Positions 31,373 to 39,212 of a stretch of DNA of 42,656 bases are shown piece by piece. The notes beneath the pieces are model-generated. The model ran no database searches, had not been told where the DNA came from, and saw only the letters and a list, made by a program, of their open reading frames with translations. Position numbers and translations under genes: made by a program. Source of the DNA: Bacteroidota bacterium (GTDB lineage Bacteria > Bacteroidota > Bacteroidia > B-17B0 > Aurantibacillaceae); the NCBI GenBank assembly GCA_025362395.1, contig JANYGK010000013.1, forward strand, positions 1 through 42,656, in the 5' to 3' direction. How positions within the stretch are numbered: the stretch's first letter is position 1; the number at the start of each line of letters is the position of its first letter.

Positions 31373-32092
31373 CTACCTTTTTCTTACAAGTCCGTAATAA
31401 AAGCCAAAGCCAAGTGTGATCATACTCATACCCCATGCGTTATGTAGCTCATTATATCCTCTTTTTTGATCGGGAGGGTTGGCAGAGAAACCAAATTTAT
31501 TAAAACCGATGTTCTCAGCACTGAATTGCTGAAAATTATAACTGTAAGATAAATGAGCGCCAAAAGCAAAATTAGGATCTACCATAAAATACACGCCAAT
31601 CATAGGCTCTATATAAGCGTTTCCAAATTGCGAATTATATTTTTGCCTTATTGTATCCCTGGTAGGATATTGTAAGCCGTAAAACTTCCCTGTTTGATAG
31701 CCCATATTTAAAGAGACGGTTGTAAAAGCAGTAGGGCTAAAAAAATGATCATGTGCCAATTTTATAAAACCGCCATGCATTTGCATACTGGCATTTATTT
31801 TTGGATTGGTGTTCTCTCTGAAATAACGTTGCGCTTTAAAATAGTTGTAGTTATACCCTATGCCAATAATATAATCTCCAAATAATTTATAGGTTACACC
31901 TATCTCACCCGAAAAAACCCCTGAAAAAGAATTACGGTATTTTTCGCTGGAAATAATTTTAGGAATTCCGAGATTTGCCCTTACAGCAAACCTTGGCAGC
32001 TCATCATGCTTAACGGAAGGTGTTTCACCTTCCTGGGAAAGCCCAAAAAGGGTATATAAACACAATATACTGCAGAAAAGATAGTTCTTCAT
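31373..32092 (-). CDS. Outer-membrane beta-barrel-like protein (239 aa)
   Basis: Signal peptide 1-19 (ending GLSQE). The mature part alternates amphipathic strands with aromatic girdles (KLFGDYIIGIGYNYNYF, FTTVSLNMGYQTGKFYGL, IEPMIGVYFMVDPNF) and ends with a beta strand GFGFYYGLVRKR. The pattern fits an 8- to 10-strand outer-membrane barrel. It lies next to the serC gene with no coupling seen. No specific family is recognised. Confidence 0.7.
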   Translation of the reverse strand: MKNYLFCSILCLYTLFGLSQEGETPSVKHDELPRFAVRANLGIPKIISSEKYRNSFSGVFSGEIGVTYKLFGDYIIGIGYNYNYFKAQRYFRENTNPKINASMQMHGGFIKLAHDHFFSPTAFTTVSLNMGYQTGKFYGLQYPTRDTIRQKYNSQFGNAYIEPMIGVYFMVDPNFAFGAHLSYSYNFQQFSAENIGFNKFGFSANPPDQKRGYNELHNAWGMSMITLGFGFYYGLVRKR

Positions 32093-32133
32093 AATCCTAA
32101 AACGAATTTTGTGTTCTATTATTGCTAAAGCAA

Positions 32134-33207
32134 CTAAGCAAATTTTTGTTCGAAGGCTTTCATGACATCCACCAATGCCTGAACGCTTTCTAAAGGTAAC
32201 GCGTTGTACATAGATGCCCTGTAGCCGCCCACGTCACGGTGTCCGCGAATACCGTCAATATTGGCACTTTTCCACAGCTTATCAAACTCAGCTTCATGCT
32301 CCGGTTTATTCAATAAAAAACAGGCATTCATGTTACTTCTATCTTCTTTAGCGGTAGTTCCAACAAATTGTGAGTTCCTGTCAATTTCGTTATATAACAA
32401 GTCTGCTTTTTGTTGATTGATTTTTTCTATCCATGCAACACCGCCGTGCTGTTTTAACCAACGCAGCGTAAGCATGGTTACATATATAGGAAACACCGGA
32501 GGTGTGTTGTACATAGACCCGCCTTTAATATGCACATTGTAATCCAGCATCGATAACATTTTACGACCTGTTTTGCCGAGTACATCTTTCTTTACCATAA
32601 TCATCGTACTGCCTGCAGGGCCCATGTTTTTTTGAGCGCCGGCATAGATTAATGAAAAATCTTTTGCGTTAATTTTTCTGCTGAAAATATCCGAGCTCAT
32701 ATCGCATACCATAGGAATATCCGTTTTAGGAAAGCTTTTCATTTGCGTTCCGTAAATAGTATTATTGGAAGTAATATGTAAATAATCCGCATTCTTAGGA
32801 ATCTCATACCCTTTAGGAATATAGTTGAAGTTTTTATCTTCTGAAGAAGCGATCACTTTTGTATTCCCTACAATTTTAGCTTCCTTAATGGCTTTGCTTG
32901 CCCAAACCCCTGTGTTTACATAAGCTGCATGGCCTGCTTCAGTTAATAAATTATAAGGCACCATGGCAAACTGCATGCTTGCACCGCCGCCTAAATATAA
33001 TACCTCATAGTCATCACCCACTTCAAATAATTCTTTTACCAGTGAACGCGACTCATCCATAACCGCTTCATAATTTTTACTGCGATGCGAAATCTCTAAT
33101 AACGATAAATTCATGTTATCGAAATTGATACACGCGTCAGCGGATTGTTTTAAAACTTCTAAAGGTAAAATACCGGGACCTGCACTAAAATTGTGAACTT
33201 TTGACAT
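32134..33207 (-). CDS. serC: Phosphoserine aminotransferase
   Basis: 357 residues, close to the usual SerC length. It begins VHNFSAGPGILP, and has EISHRSKNYEAV, the glycine-rich YLGGGASMQFAMVP and the PLP-binding Lys193 in YAGAQKNMGPAG. The enzyme converts 3-phosphohydroxypyruvate and glutamate to phosphoserine and 2-oxoglutarate in serine biosynthesis (and acts in PLP biosynthesis in some bacteria). It follows the 45-aa lipoprotein gene but is separated from it by a strong terminator, so it needs its own promoter; a weak -7-like TAAATTAG lies at 33231-33238. Confidence 0.95.
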   Translation of the reverse strand: MSKVHNFSAGPGILPLEVLKQSADACINFDNMNLSLLEISHRSKNYEAVMDESRSLVKELFEVGDDYEVLYLGGGASMQFAMVPYNLLTEAGHAAYVNTGVWASKAIKEAKIVGNTKVIASSEDKNFNYIPKGYEIPKNADYLHITSNNTIYGTQMKSFPKTDIPMVCDMSSDIFSRKINAKDFSLIYAGAQKNMGPAGSTMIMVKKDVLGKTGRKMLSMLDYNVHIKGGSMYNTPPVFPIYVTMLTLRWLKQHGGVAWIEKINQQKADLLYNEIDRNSQFVGTTAKEDRSNMNACFLLNKPEHEAEFDKLWKSANIDGIRGHRDVGGYRASMYNALPLESVQALVDVMKAFEQKFA

Positions 33208-33280
33208 AGAGATTTGGGTTAATGGATGTGCTAATTTAGCAATTATTTATGTGTTTGTTTAGCCGGTTTATCGGAAAAAA

Positions 33281-33316
33281 TTTCAAGAAAAAATCCATTG
33301 TAGTTTTACAATGGAT
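33281..33316 (-). terminator. Intrinsic terminator after the small lipoprotein gene
   Basis: ATCCATTGTA and TACAATGGAT form a perfect 10-bp stem with a 4-base loop (33293-33316). On the minus strand it is followed by TTTTTCTTGAAATTTTTT, so it ends transcripts that come from the pyrH-lipoprotein side before serC. Confidence 0.8.
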
Positions 33317-33336
33317 CTTAATATCAAGTTTGGCCT

Positions 33337-33474
33337 TTACAACCATCCTCCCATAGCGGTTTTTACCGTCTTTTTTCTTCCTTTGCAGTCTTTATGCGTT
33401 TTACAGGAACAGGTAAAGGAAACCAAAGTAATGATCAAAATATAAAACCGAATAGTTGAAACGAATCTTTTCAT
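33337..33474 (-). CDS. Small Cys-rich lipoprotein (45 aa)
   Basis: An ATG-started 45-codon frame. Basic N-terminus MKRFVSTIRF, a hydrophobic stretch YILIITLVSF, then TCSC, where Cys24 fits a lipobox (F-T-C-S-C). The mature part is KTHKDCKGRKKTVKTAMGGWL, basic with one further Cys. It lies 31 bp after pyrH on the same strand and is closed by a strong terminator, so it is probably the last gene of a pyrH transcript. The family is not named; its short length makes it easy to miss in automatic annotation. Confidence 0.65.
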   Translation of the reverse strand: MKRFVSTIRFYILIITLVSFTCSCKTHKDCKGRKKTVKTAMGGWL

Positions 33475-33505
33475 GTTAACTGTATAATCCCGTTTAAATA
33501 ATAAG

Positions 33506-34213
33506 TTACATTTCAACTAAAGTGCCAATCTTTTGGCCATTCAGTAAGCTTAATAAATTACCGGTCTTATTCATATCAAACACAATAATGGGTAAATTAT
33601 TTTCCTTACATAAGGTAAAAGCCGTCAAATCCATTACTTCAAGCCCTTTAGTATATACTTCTTCAAAAGAAATTTTTTCATATTTAGTTGCTGTCGGATC
33701 TTTTTCAGGATCGGCTGTATAGATTCCATCAACACGCGTTCCTTTTAAAATAACATCCGCTTCAATTTCAATGGCTCGTAAGGCCGCGGCTGAATCCGTT
33801 GTAAAATAAGGATTCCCCGAGCCCGCTCCAAAAATAACCACACGGCCTTTTTCCAAATGGCGAACTGCTTTACGGCGAATAAAAGGTTCACAGATCTGTT
33901 CCATTTTAATAGCGCTTTGCAAACGGGTTTGTACCCTAAGGCCTTCCAAAGCCGACTGTATAGCCATTGAATTAATAACGGTTGCCAGCATACCCATGTA
34001 GTCTCCGTGTACACGGTCCATACCGCCTTCTTCTGCTTGTATTCCTCTAAAGATATTACCGCCGCCAACAACAATTGCTACCTGGCAGCCTGCATCATAG
34101 GCAGATTTAATTTCTTTGGCGTATTCCATCAGCCGTTCCTGATCAATACCAAATCCTTTTTTGCCCATTAAGGCCTCACCCGATAATTTTAAAAGTATAC
34201 GTTTATATTTCAT
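33506..34213 (-). CDS. pyrH: Uridylate kinase
   Basis: 235 residues, the normal PyrH length. It has [14 protein letters not shown], the glycine-rich [26 protein letters not shown] and [14 protein letters not shown], all family signatures. The hexameric enzyme phosphorylates UMP to UDP and is regulated by GTP and UTP in many bacteria. It follows tsf, as in many genomes, but a terminator and a repeat pair stand between the two. The frr gene that often follows pyrH is missing here. Confidence 0.96.
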   Translation of the reverse strand: MKYKRILLKLSGEALMGKKGFGIDQERLMEYAKEIKSAYDAGCQVAIVVGGGNIFRGIQAEEGGMDRVHGDYMGMLATVINSMAIQSALEGLRVQTRLQSAIKMEQICEPFIRRKAVRHLEKGRVVIFGAGSGNPYFTTDSAAALRAIEIEADVILKGTRVDGIYTADPEKDPTATKYEKISFEEVYTKGLEVMDLTAFTLCKENNLPIIVFDMNKTGNLLSLLNGQKIGTLVEM

Positions 34214-34228
34214 AGTTTAAGTTTAGTA

Positions 34229-34289
34229 TTTGTTTAACCGCAAAGAACGCTAAGCTTAAGCAAAGGTCGCTAAGAGGAAATTGGTTAGT
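34229..34289. repeat. 61-bp direct repeat, copy 1 (pyrH-tsf gap)
   Basis: A 61-base unit that recurs at 34315-34375 with a single mismatch (C at 34268). It contains two related halves, GCAAAGAACGCTAAG and GCAAAGGTCGCTAAG. Units of this type (AACCGCAAAGAACGCTAAG) are, as I remember, common dispersed intergenic repeats in Bacteroidota. No gene function is implied. Confidence 0.75.
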
Positions 34290-34314
34290 AGTTATAAATA
34301 AAAGAACGTAATGT

Positions 34315-34375
34315 TTTGTTTAACCGCAAAGAACGCTAAGCTTAAGCAAAGGTTGCTAAGAGGAAATTGGTTAGT
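34315..34375. repeat. 61-bp direct repeat, copy 2 (pyrH-tsf gap)
   Basis: Second copy of the unit at 34229-34289, offset by exactly 86 bases, with T at 34354 in place of C. The 25 bases between the copies are unrelated to the unit. Confidence 0.75.
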
Positions 34376-34389
34376 GATATTAAAAAAAA

Positions 34390-34423
34390 GAACAAAAAAA
34401 ATCCCGATTAAAAATCGGGATTT
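34390..34423 (-). terminator. Intrinsic terminator after tsf
   Basis: AAATCCCGAT and ATCGGGATTT form a perfect 10-bp stem with a 5-base loop (34399-34423). On the minus strand it is followed by a T-rich tail, 9 bp after the tsf stop. Confidence 0.85.
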
Positions 34424-34431
34424 ACAAAAAA

Positions 34432-35256
34432 TTAAGATAATGAATAGCGTTTGAATGCTGTAGCTGTAAGGCCTTTATCAATACTTTGTAAGTATTGTAA
34501 TACATTCATTTTGTTATCTTTAATGTATTCCTGGTTTAATAAAGTTGACTCTTTGTAAAATTTAGCAATTTTTCCCTGGGCAATTTTCTCCACCATATCT
34601 TCCGGTTTGCCTTCTGCACGAATTACTTCGCGGGCAATCTCTAATTCTCTTTCTAACATTTCAGCTGTTACGCCTTCTTTGTCTAGCGCTACAGGAGCCA
34701 TTGCAGCTGCCTGCATAGCCACGTTACGCGCTGCTTCATCAGCAAGTTCTTTATTAAAGCCAACAATAACAGACACGCGGTTACCCGGGTGAATATAAGC
34801 AGCCACTTTTTCACCGGTAATTACTTCATAATATCCGATCTCAATTTTCTCACCGATCTTACCAACCTGCTCCATAAATTTATCACCAACAGTAATATCG
34901 TTGTTATATGATAACGCTAAAATTTCTTCTTTAGTTTTTGCATTTTTATCTAAAGCTATTGTTGCAATAGAATCCGCAAAAGCGATAAAATCTGCGTTAA
35001 TTGCTACGAAATCAGTTTCACAAGTAATCCAAATCAAAATTCCTCTTTTGTGGTCAGCAGTTGTTTTTGCTAAAACCACTCCTTCTTTTGTTTCTCTGTC
35101 TCCACGGTTAGCCGCCACTTTAGCACCTTTTTTACGAAGATAATCTACTGCTTTTTCAAAATCGCCTTCATTTTCTTCTAATGCTTTTTTACAATCCATC
35201 ATACCTGCTCCGGTTTGTTGGCGTAATTTGTTTACTTCTTGTGCTGTAATTGCCAT
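34432..35256 (-). CDS. tsf: Elongation factor Ts
   Basis: 274 residues. It starts with the UBA-like domain AITAQEVNKLRQQTGAGMMDCKKALEE and continues with FEKAVDYLRKKG, then ITCETDFVA and the EF-Tu-contacting TDFV motif. It recycles EF-Tu from the GDP to GTP state. It follows rpsB with a terminator-like hairpin between the two, so its level may be set partly by read-through. Confidence 0.97.
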   Translation of the reverse strand: MAITAQEVNKLRQQTGAGMMDCKKALEENEGDFEKAVDYLRKKGAKVAANRGDRETKEGVVLAKTTADHKRGILIWITCETDFVAINADFIAFADSIATIALDKNAKTKEEILALSYNNDITVGDKFMEQVGKIGEKIEIGYYEVITGEKVAAYIHPGNRVSVIVGFNKELADEAARNVAMQAAAMAPVALDKEGVTAEMLERELEIAREVIRAEGKPEDMVEKIAQGKIAKFYKESTLLNQEYIKDNKMNVLQYLQSIDKGLTATAFKRYSLS

Positions 35257-35290
35257 TGTATTATATTTTTATGTATTTATTAATTTAGTA

Positions 35291-35328
35291 TTTAAAAAAA
35301 ACGGCCTTCCCATTAAGGAACGGCCGTT
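35291..35328 (-). terminator. Terminator-like hairpin between rpsB and tsf
   Basis: AACGGCCTTCC (35300-35310) pairs with GGAACGGCCGTT (35317-35328) with a single bulged base and a 6-base loop, followed on the minus strand by TTTTTTTAAA. It lies 22 bases after the rpsB stop and before tsf, so it should end or attenuate transcription into tsf. Confidence 0.75.
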
Positions 35329-35349
35329 AAAATTATAGTAGTGAAAAAT

Positions 35350-36192
35350 TTATTTTTTCGCTGTTGTTCTTTTACGGGCCGCCGGTTTATTACGTGCTTC
35401 TTCTTCTGTTTTAGCACCTTTTACAACAATACCTTCCGCTAATTCTTCTGCTTCTTCTTTCGAATTTTTTCCTTCTTTTTCGTCAGCAGCTACTGCTTCT
35501 TTATCCATTTTGCGCTCGCCTAAACCTTCATTTATGGCTTTGCACATTAACTCAACAATATATGCTACTGATGATGAAGCATCATCGTTTGCAGGAATTG
35601 CATAATCCACAAAATTAGGATTAGAGTTTGTATCAACAATAGCAAATGTAGGAATGTTCAAACGTTTTGCTTCTGCTACGGCAATGTGCTCTTTAGTAAT
35701 GTCTACAATGAACAATGCTGAAGGCAAACGGGTTAAATCAGCTACTGAACCTAAGTTAGTTTCTAACTTAGCGCGCTCACGGGAAATTTGTAATTTTTCT
35801 TTTTTAGAAATATTATCAAATGTTCCGTCAGTTGCCATTTTATCAATTTGCGACATCTTACGAACTGCTTTACGAATAGTAGCAAAGTTAGTAAGCATTC
35901 CACCGGGCCAACGTTCTGTAACGTAGGGCATGTTTACTGCTTTTACTTTTTCCGCTACAATATCTTTAGCTTGTTTTTTAGTAGCTACAAATAATATTTT
36001 TTTACCTGAACGGGCAATTTGTTTTAACGCTGCTGCTGCTTCATCAATTTTAGCGACTGTTTTGTTAAGGTCAATAATATGAATGCCATTTTTTTCAGCA
36101 TAAATATAAGGAGCCATTGCAGGATTCCATTTTCTTTTTAAGTGACCAAAATGAGCACCTGATTCTAATAATTCGTTGAATGTATTTGACAT
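35350..36192 (-). CDS. rpsB: Ribosomal protein S2
   Basis: 280 residues. It starts NTFNELLESGAHFGHLKRKWNPAM and contains YAEKNGIHIIDLNKTV and YVTERWPGGMLTNF, all S2 signatures. Compared with the roughly 240-residue E. coli protein it has a charged C-terminal extension of about 55 residues (Glu/Lys/Ala rich, ending RKRTTAKK), as is common in Bacteroidota. It follows rpsI after 23 bp. Confidence 0.97.
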   Translation of the reverse strand: MSNTFNELLESGAHFGHLKRKWNPAMAPYIYAEKNGIHIIDLNKTVAKIDEAAAALKQIARSGKKILFVATKKQAKDIVAEKVKAVNMPYVTERWPGGMLTNFATIRKAVRKMSQIDKMATDGTFDNISKKEKLQISRERAKLETNLGSVADLTRLPSALFIVDITKEHIAVAEAKRLNIPTFAIVDTNSNPNFVDYAIPANDDASSSVAYIVELMCKAINEGLGERKMDKEAVAADEKEGKNSKEEAEELAEGIVVKGAKTEEEARNKPAARKRTTAKK

Positions 36193-36215
36193 GTTTATAT
36201 AATCTAAAATAAATA

Positions 36216-36602
36216 TTAACGCTTGCTGAATTGGAAACGGGCACGGGCTTTTTTCTGACCGAATTTTTTACGTTCAACCATACGCGGATCACGTGTTACC
36301 AATCCTTCTGCACGTAAGTCTTTTTTCAATTCAGGATTGATCTCTACTAACGCTTTTGCAATTGCTAAACGTACAGCCTGAGCCTGTCCTGTAGTTCCAC
36401 CACCGTTTACATTAACTTTTACGTCATATAGGCCAACAGATTTAGCGTTGTTTAATGATTGTAAAACATAATATTGTAAAGTGGGTGTTTTGAAATACTC
36501 TTTATAATCTCTTTTGTTGATAGTGATGATCCCTGTACCTGTAGATACATAAGCACGAGCTACCGAACATTTTCTGCGACCTGATGTGTTTATAATTTCC
36601 AT
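36216..36602 (-). CDS. rpsI: Ribosomal protein S9
   Basis: 128 residues from ATG 36602 (MEIINTSGRRKCSVARAYV). A TTG four codons earlier would overlap rplM and is less likely; with ATG 36602 the gap to the rplM stop is 4 bp. It has GGGTTGQAQAVRLAIAKAL and ends KKARARFQFSKR, the S9 tail that reaches the P-site tRNA. It forms the usual rplM-rpsI pair. Confidence 0.97.
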   Translation of the reverse strand: MEIINTSGRRKCSVARAYVSTGTGIITINKRDYKEYFKTPTLQYYVLQSLNNAKSVGLYDVKVNVNGGGTTGQAQAVRLAIAKALVEINPELKKDLRAEGLVTRDPRMVERKKFGQKKARARFQFSKR

Positions 36603-36606
36603 ATAC

Positions 36607-37065
36607 TTATGCAATAATTGTTGTTAAATCTACTTTTTTTGGTTGCTGAGCAGCATGATCGTGCTCAGGGCCTGCAAATACAAATAAATTTGTATTGATA
36701 GCCCTTCCTAAACGGCCTTTCGGCAACATTCCGTGAACAGCATGAATAATAACCTCCGTGGGTTTTTTAGCCAGTAATTCTTTTGGAGTTGCAAAACGTT
36801 GTCCACCCGGGTGACCCGTGTAGCGAACGTATTCTTTATCTTCCATTTTAGCTCCCGTAAAACGAACTTTTTCAGCGTTAATAACAACGATGTTAGCACC
36901 ACAATCGCTGTGAGGCGTAAAGTTTGTTTTATGTTTACCGCGTATCAAATACGCTAATTTAGAGGCTAAACGGCCTACTACTTCATTTTCTGCGTCAACC
37001 AGTAACCACTCTTTTTCGGCGGTAGCTTTGCTGACAAATTTTGTTTTATAACTTAATGCGTCCAC
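36607..37065 (-). CDS. rplM: Ribosomal protein L13, GTG start
   Basis: 152 residues starting with GTG at 37065 (MDALSYKTKFVSK), the form expected for Bacteroidota L13. It carries EWLLVDAENEVVGRLAS, LIRGKHKTNFTPH and VHGMLPKGRLGR signatures. It is the first gene of the ribosomal operon and is preceded by a consensus promoter (37101-37131) with a 29-base leader. Confidence 0.97.
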   Translation of the reverse strand: MDALSYKTKFVSKATAEKEWLLVDAENEVVGRLASKLAYLIRGKHKTNFTPHSDCGANIVVINAEKVRFTGAKMEDKEYVRYTGHPGGQRFATPKELLAKKPTEVIIHAVHGMLPKGRLGRAINTNLFVFAGPEHDHAAQQPKKVDLTTIIA

Positions 37066-37100
37066 GACTTAATTTTTAATGTTTAATCTAATTTGGGCGG

Positions 37101-37131
37101 CAAATATATGGATTCTTTTATAAGTGACAAA
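37101..37131 (-). promoter_or_regulatory. Consensus promoter of the rplM operon
   Basis: On the minus strand TTTG (-33, 37131-37128) is followed after exactly 19 bp by TATATTTG (-7, 37108-37101). This is the full Bacteroidota TTTG/TAnnTTTG consensus and gives a start site near 37094. Confidence 0.75.
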
Positions 37132-37163
37132 CATAAATGAGTACAAATGTCAATTATTTTTTA

Positions 37164-37186
37164 ATTTTGCGCTATTAACGCAAAAT
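37164..37186. promoter_or_regulatory. Inverted repeat between rplM and the SatD-like gene
   Basis: ATTTTGCG (37164-37171) and CGCAAAAT (37179-37186) form a perfect 8-bp inverted repeat around a 7-base spacer. It lies about 33 bp upstream of the rplM -33 box and in front of the divergent gene. No T tract follows on either strand, so an operator is more likely than a terminator. Confidence 0.4.
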
Positions 37187-37207
37187 AGATTTATTTAAAG
37201 ATAACAA

Positions 37208-37276
37208 ATGTCCCGCAGATTCCGCAAACTGTCGCAGATTTTTAAATCCGTGAGATCAGCGAAATCTGCGGGACAT
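37208..37276. repeat. Palindromic dispersed repeat (CCCGCAGATT type)
   Basis: ATGTCCCGCAGATT (37208-37221) and AATCTGCGGGACAT (37263-37276) are perfect 14-bp inverted arms around 41 bases that hold a further GCAGATTTTT/AAATC part. Elements of this type are a known kind of intergenic repeat in Bacteroidota as I remember them. It ends 14 bp before the ATG of the next gene. Confidence 0.7.
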
Positions 37277-37290
37277 CTTTACATGACACC

Positions 37291-37914
37291 ATGGAACACT
37301 TCATTTTAATGTCTGAAATACGAAACCCCGGTAAAGCCGGCAGCGACATGATCCAAAAAGATTTGAAAAATGTAGCAGCTATTATAAACAAGCTACATAA
37401 AAAAGATAGTATCACACCTTTAAATATGGTAATGCCGGAGGAGTTCCAAGGAATTACCAATAACCTTCAAGGTAGTATTGAAATGATCTTTGATATTGAA
37501 GAATGCATCATTGAAAATAATTTAGATTTCAAATTAAAACATGTACTCTATCACGATACCATTGAAACTGTGCAGAGCAAGCACTTGGCTTATGAACGTT
37601 TGGGCTTTGGCCTCATAGACGCGCGCGACAAATTAAAGCAGATCAAAAAAACAGACAGCCGCTTTTTAATTGTTACCAATAACGAAAAGCAAAGCCTTAA
37701 CCTCAACAACCTTTTTTTTATTTATGAAGATTATCTTGATTCATGGAAAAAAAGTGATTATGAATACGTAAGCGCCTTTATGAATAATAAAGATTATAAA
37801 GAAGTAGCCGAACACTTTAACCTCAACATTTCAAGCGGTTGGCGCAGAGAGAAAAGCTTAAAAATGAAACAGTATTATACTATTAAAGAAATGATATTAA
37901 GCGCGATTGAGTAA
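37291..37914 (+). CDS. SatD-like protein with C-terminal HTH
   Basis: 207 residues, no signal or membrane segment. The N-terminal part (FILMSEIRNPGKAG, then MVMPEEFQGITNN) follows the SatD pattern of a strand, a short basic loop and a (D/E)EFQG motif. GFGLIDARDKLKQIKK fits the middle of the family. The C-terminal 60 residues (FMNNKDYKEVAEHFNLNISSGWRREKSLKM) look like a helix-turn-helix. SatD proteins have no settled function. The gene is divergent from the ribosomal operon and starts just after a palindromic repeat. Confidence 0.6.
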   Translation: MEHFILMSEIRNPGKAGSDMIQKDLKNVAAIINKLHKKDSITPLNMVMPEEFQGITNNLQGSIEMIFDIEECIIENNLDFKLKHVLYHDTIETVQSKHLAYERLGFGLIDARDKLKQIKKTDSRFLIVTNNEKQSLNLNNLFFIYEDYLDSWKKSDYEYVSAFMNNKDYKEVAEHFNLNISSGWRREKSLKMKQYYTIKEMILSAIE

Positions 37915-37930
37915 CATCTTTTTAACGCGA

Positions 37931-37945
37931 TCCGCCATCGGCGGA
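37931..37945. other. Short GC-rich hairpin after the SatD-like gene
   Basis: TCCGCC and GGCGGA pair around ATC. No T tract follows, so it is a weak terminator at best. Similar TCCGCC-x3-GGCGGA pieces occur as short dispersed repeats in many bacteria. Confidence 0.4.
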
Positions 37946-37980
37946 GAAATAATTTCATACATAGGGGTTATGATATGATG

Positions 37981-38000
37981 GAACGCAGATGACGCAGATA
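37981..38000 (+). repeat. Dispersed repeat relic (AACGCAGATGACGCAGAT)
   Basis: AACGCAGATGACGCAGAT carries the tandem pair ACGCAGAT/ACGCAGAT with one G between. It is of the same general kind as the fragment at 29954-29985 in the other orientation. It lies between the SatD-like and lepB genes. Confidence 0.5.
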
Positions 38001-38114
38001 GTTATGATGAAAATGATTAATGAAAACCCTGCAGTAATGTATATCAAAAAAACATCAGCCTATTTATAAATCAAATCTTCTTTATCCTATAAAACGTAAA
38101 TTAGCACCGTATAT

Positions 38115-39023
38115 ATGTTAAACACTATAAATAAACTATTTAAAATTCTCTTTTGGTCAATTTGTCTGTGGCTTTTTGTGAGGGTATTTTTATTTCGTGT
38201 GTGCGTGGTGCCAACCGATTCTATGAACAATACCTTAATGGAAGGCGATCATGTATTCGTTAATAAATCGGCCTATGGCGCACGCGTACCTATTACCCCG
38301 CTCTCATTACATTTAGGTAATGAAAAATATTTTCTGGATATTATTAAGCTGCCCTATTTACGCTTGCCCGGTTACTCTCACGTCAAACGGAATGATGTGG
38401 TGGTGTTTAATTTACCTATCGATAATGGGTTGCCGGTTGATGAACGTAAAGAATACATTAAACGCTGCATCGGTTTGCCGGGAGAAACCATTTCTATTAA
38501 AGCCGGCACTATTTTTATAAACGGACATGGTATTCCTGAACTGCAAAACCGGTTAAATTGGTATGCGATTAAATCTAAAAACAACGCATCCTCTGTAAAA
38601 GATATTTTTTTAACAAACTCAGAAAGCCTTATATTAGAAAAAAATGGCACGATCGCCTCACTTGAAAAAAAATGCTTTCCCTTACATAATTATGCTCCCT
38701 CCTATTTTCCTAACGCTCCGCAACTAAAATGGAACCCCGATAATTTCGGGCCGTTATACATTCCTAAAAAAGAAGAGAAAATTGTATTGAATAAAATAAG
38801 CATTCTGTTATACCAACGTGTTATAGAAACGTACGAAAATAACGTGCTTACTTTTAAAAATGATACGATTCTTATTAATGGAACTCCCGAAAAATATTAC
38901 ACATTTAAAATGAATTATTATTTTGTGTTGGGAGATAACCGATACAACTCCATTGATTCACGCTTTTGGGGTTTTGTACCCGAAGATCACCTGATCGGAA
39001 AAGCGGAGTTTACTCGTTTTTAA
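38115..39023 (+). CDS. lepB: Signal peptidase I
   Basis: 302 residues with an N-terminal hydrophobic helix (about 8-28). The catalytic Ser36 is in VPTDSMNNTL, and the general base Lys116 in EYIKRCIGLPGETI. The C-terminal box is LGDNRYNSIDSRFWGFV. An insert of about 120 residues lies between the two, longer than in small Gram-positive enzymes, as in E. coli-type enzymes. It removes signal peptides from exported proteins, which this window encodes in number. It has no operon partner here. Confidence 0.95.
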   Translation: MLNTINKLFKILFWSICLWLFVRVFLFRVCVVPTDSMNNTLMEGDHVFVNKSAYGARVPITPLSLHLGNEKYFLDIIKLPYLRLPGYSHVKRNDVVVFNLPIDNGLPVDERKEYIKRCIGLPGETISIKAGTIFINGHGIPELQNRLNWYAIKSKNNASSVKDIFLTNSESLILEKNGTIASLEKKCFPLHNYAPSYFPNAPQLKWNPDNFGPLYIPKKEEKIVLNKISILLYQRVIETYENNVLTFKNDTILINGTPEKYYTFKMNYYFVLGDNRYNSIDSRFWGFVPEDHLIGKAEFTRF

Positions 39024-39212
39024 TCGGCGAAACCATTTTTTAATTAGACAAAACGTGTTAAAATTTGCCAATTTTCCGTAAGGTTCTGTATTTCATTTAT
39101 TTATAATTAATACTATTTATTGATTTAACAAATCTCAATGTTTCTGCTTATCGTAAGTGATGTATTGGGCAACAGCAGACTGACGAAACAAATTAATCCA
39201 AAATAAAACAAG

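Noticed and set aside
34229-34375. Possible CRISPR array
   Set aside because: Only two copies of a 61-bp unit with one 25-bp gap, internal sub-repeats and no cas genes.
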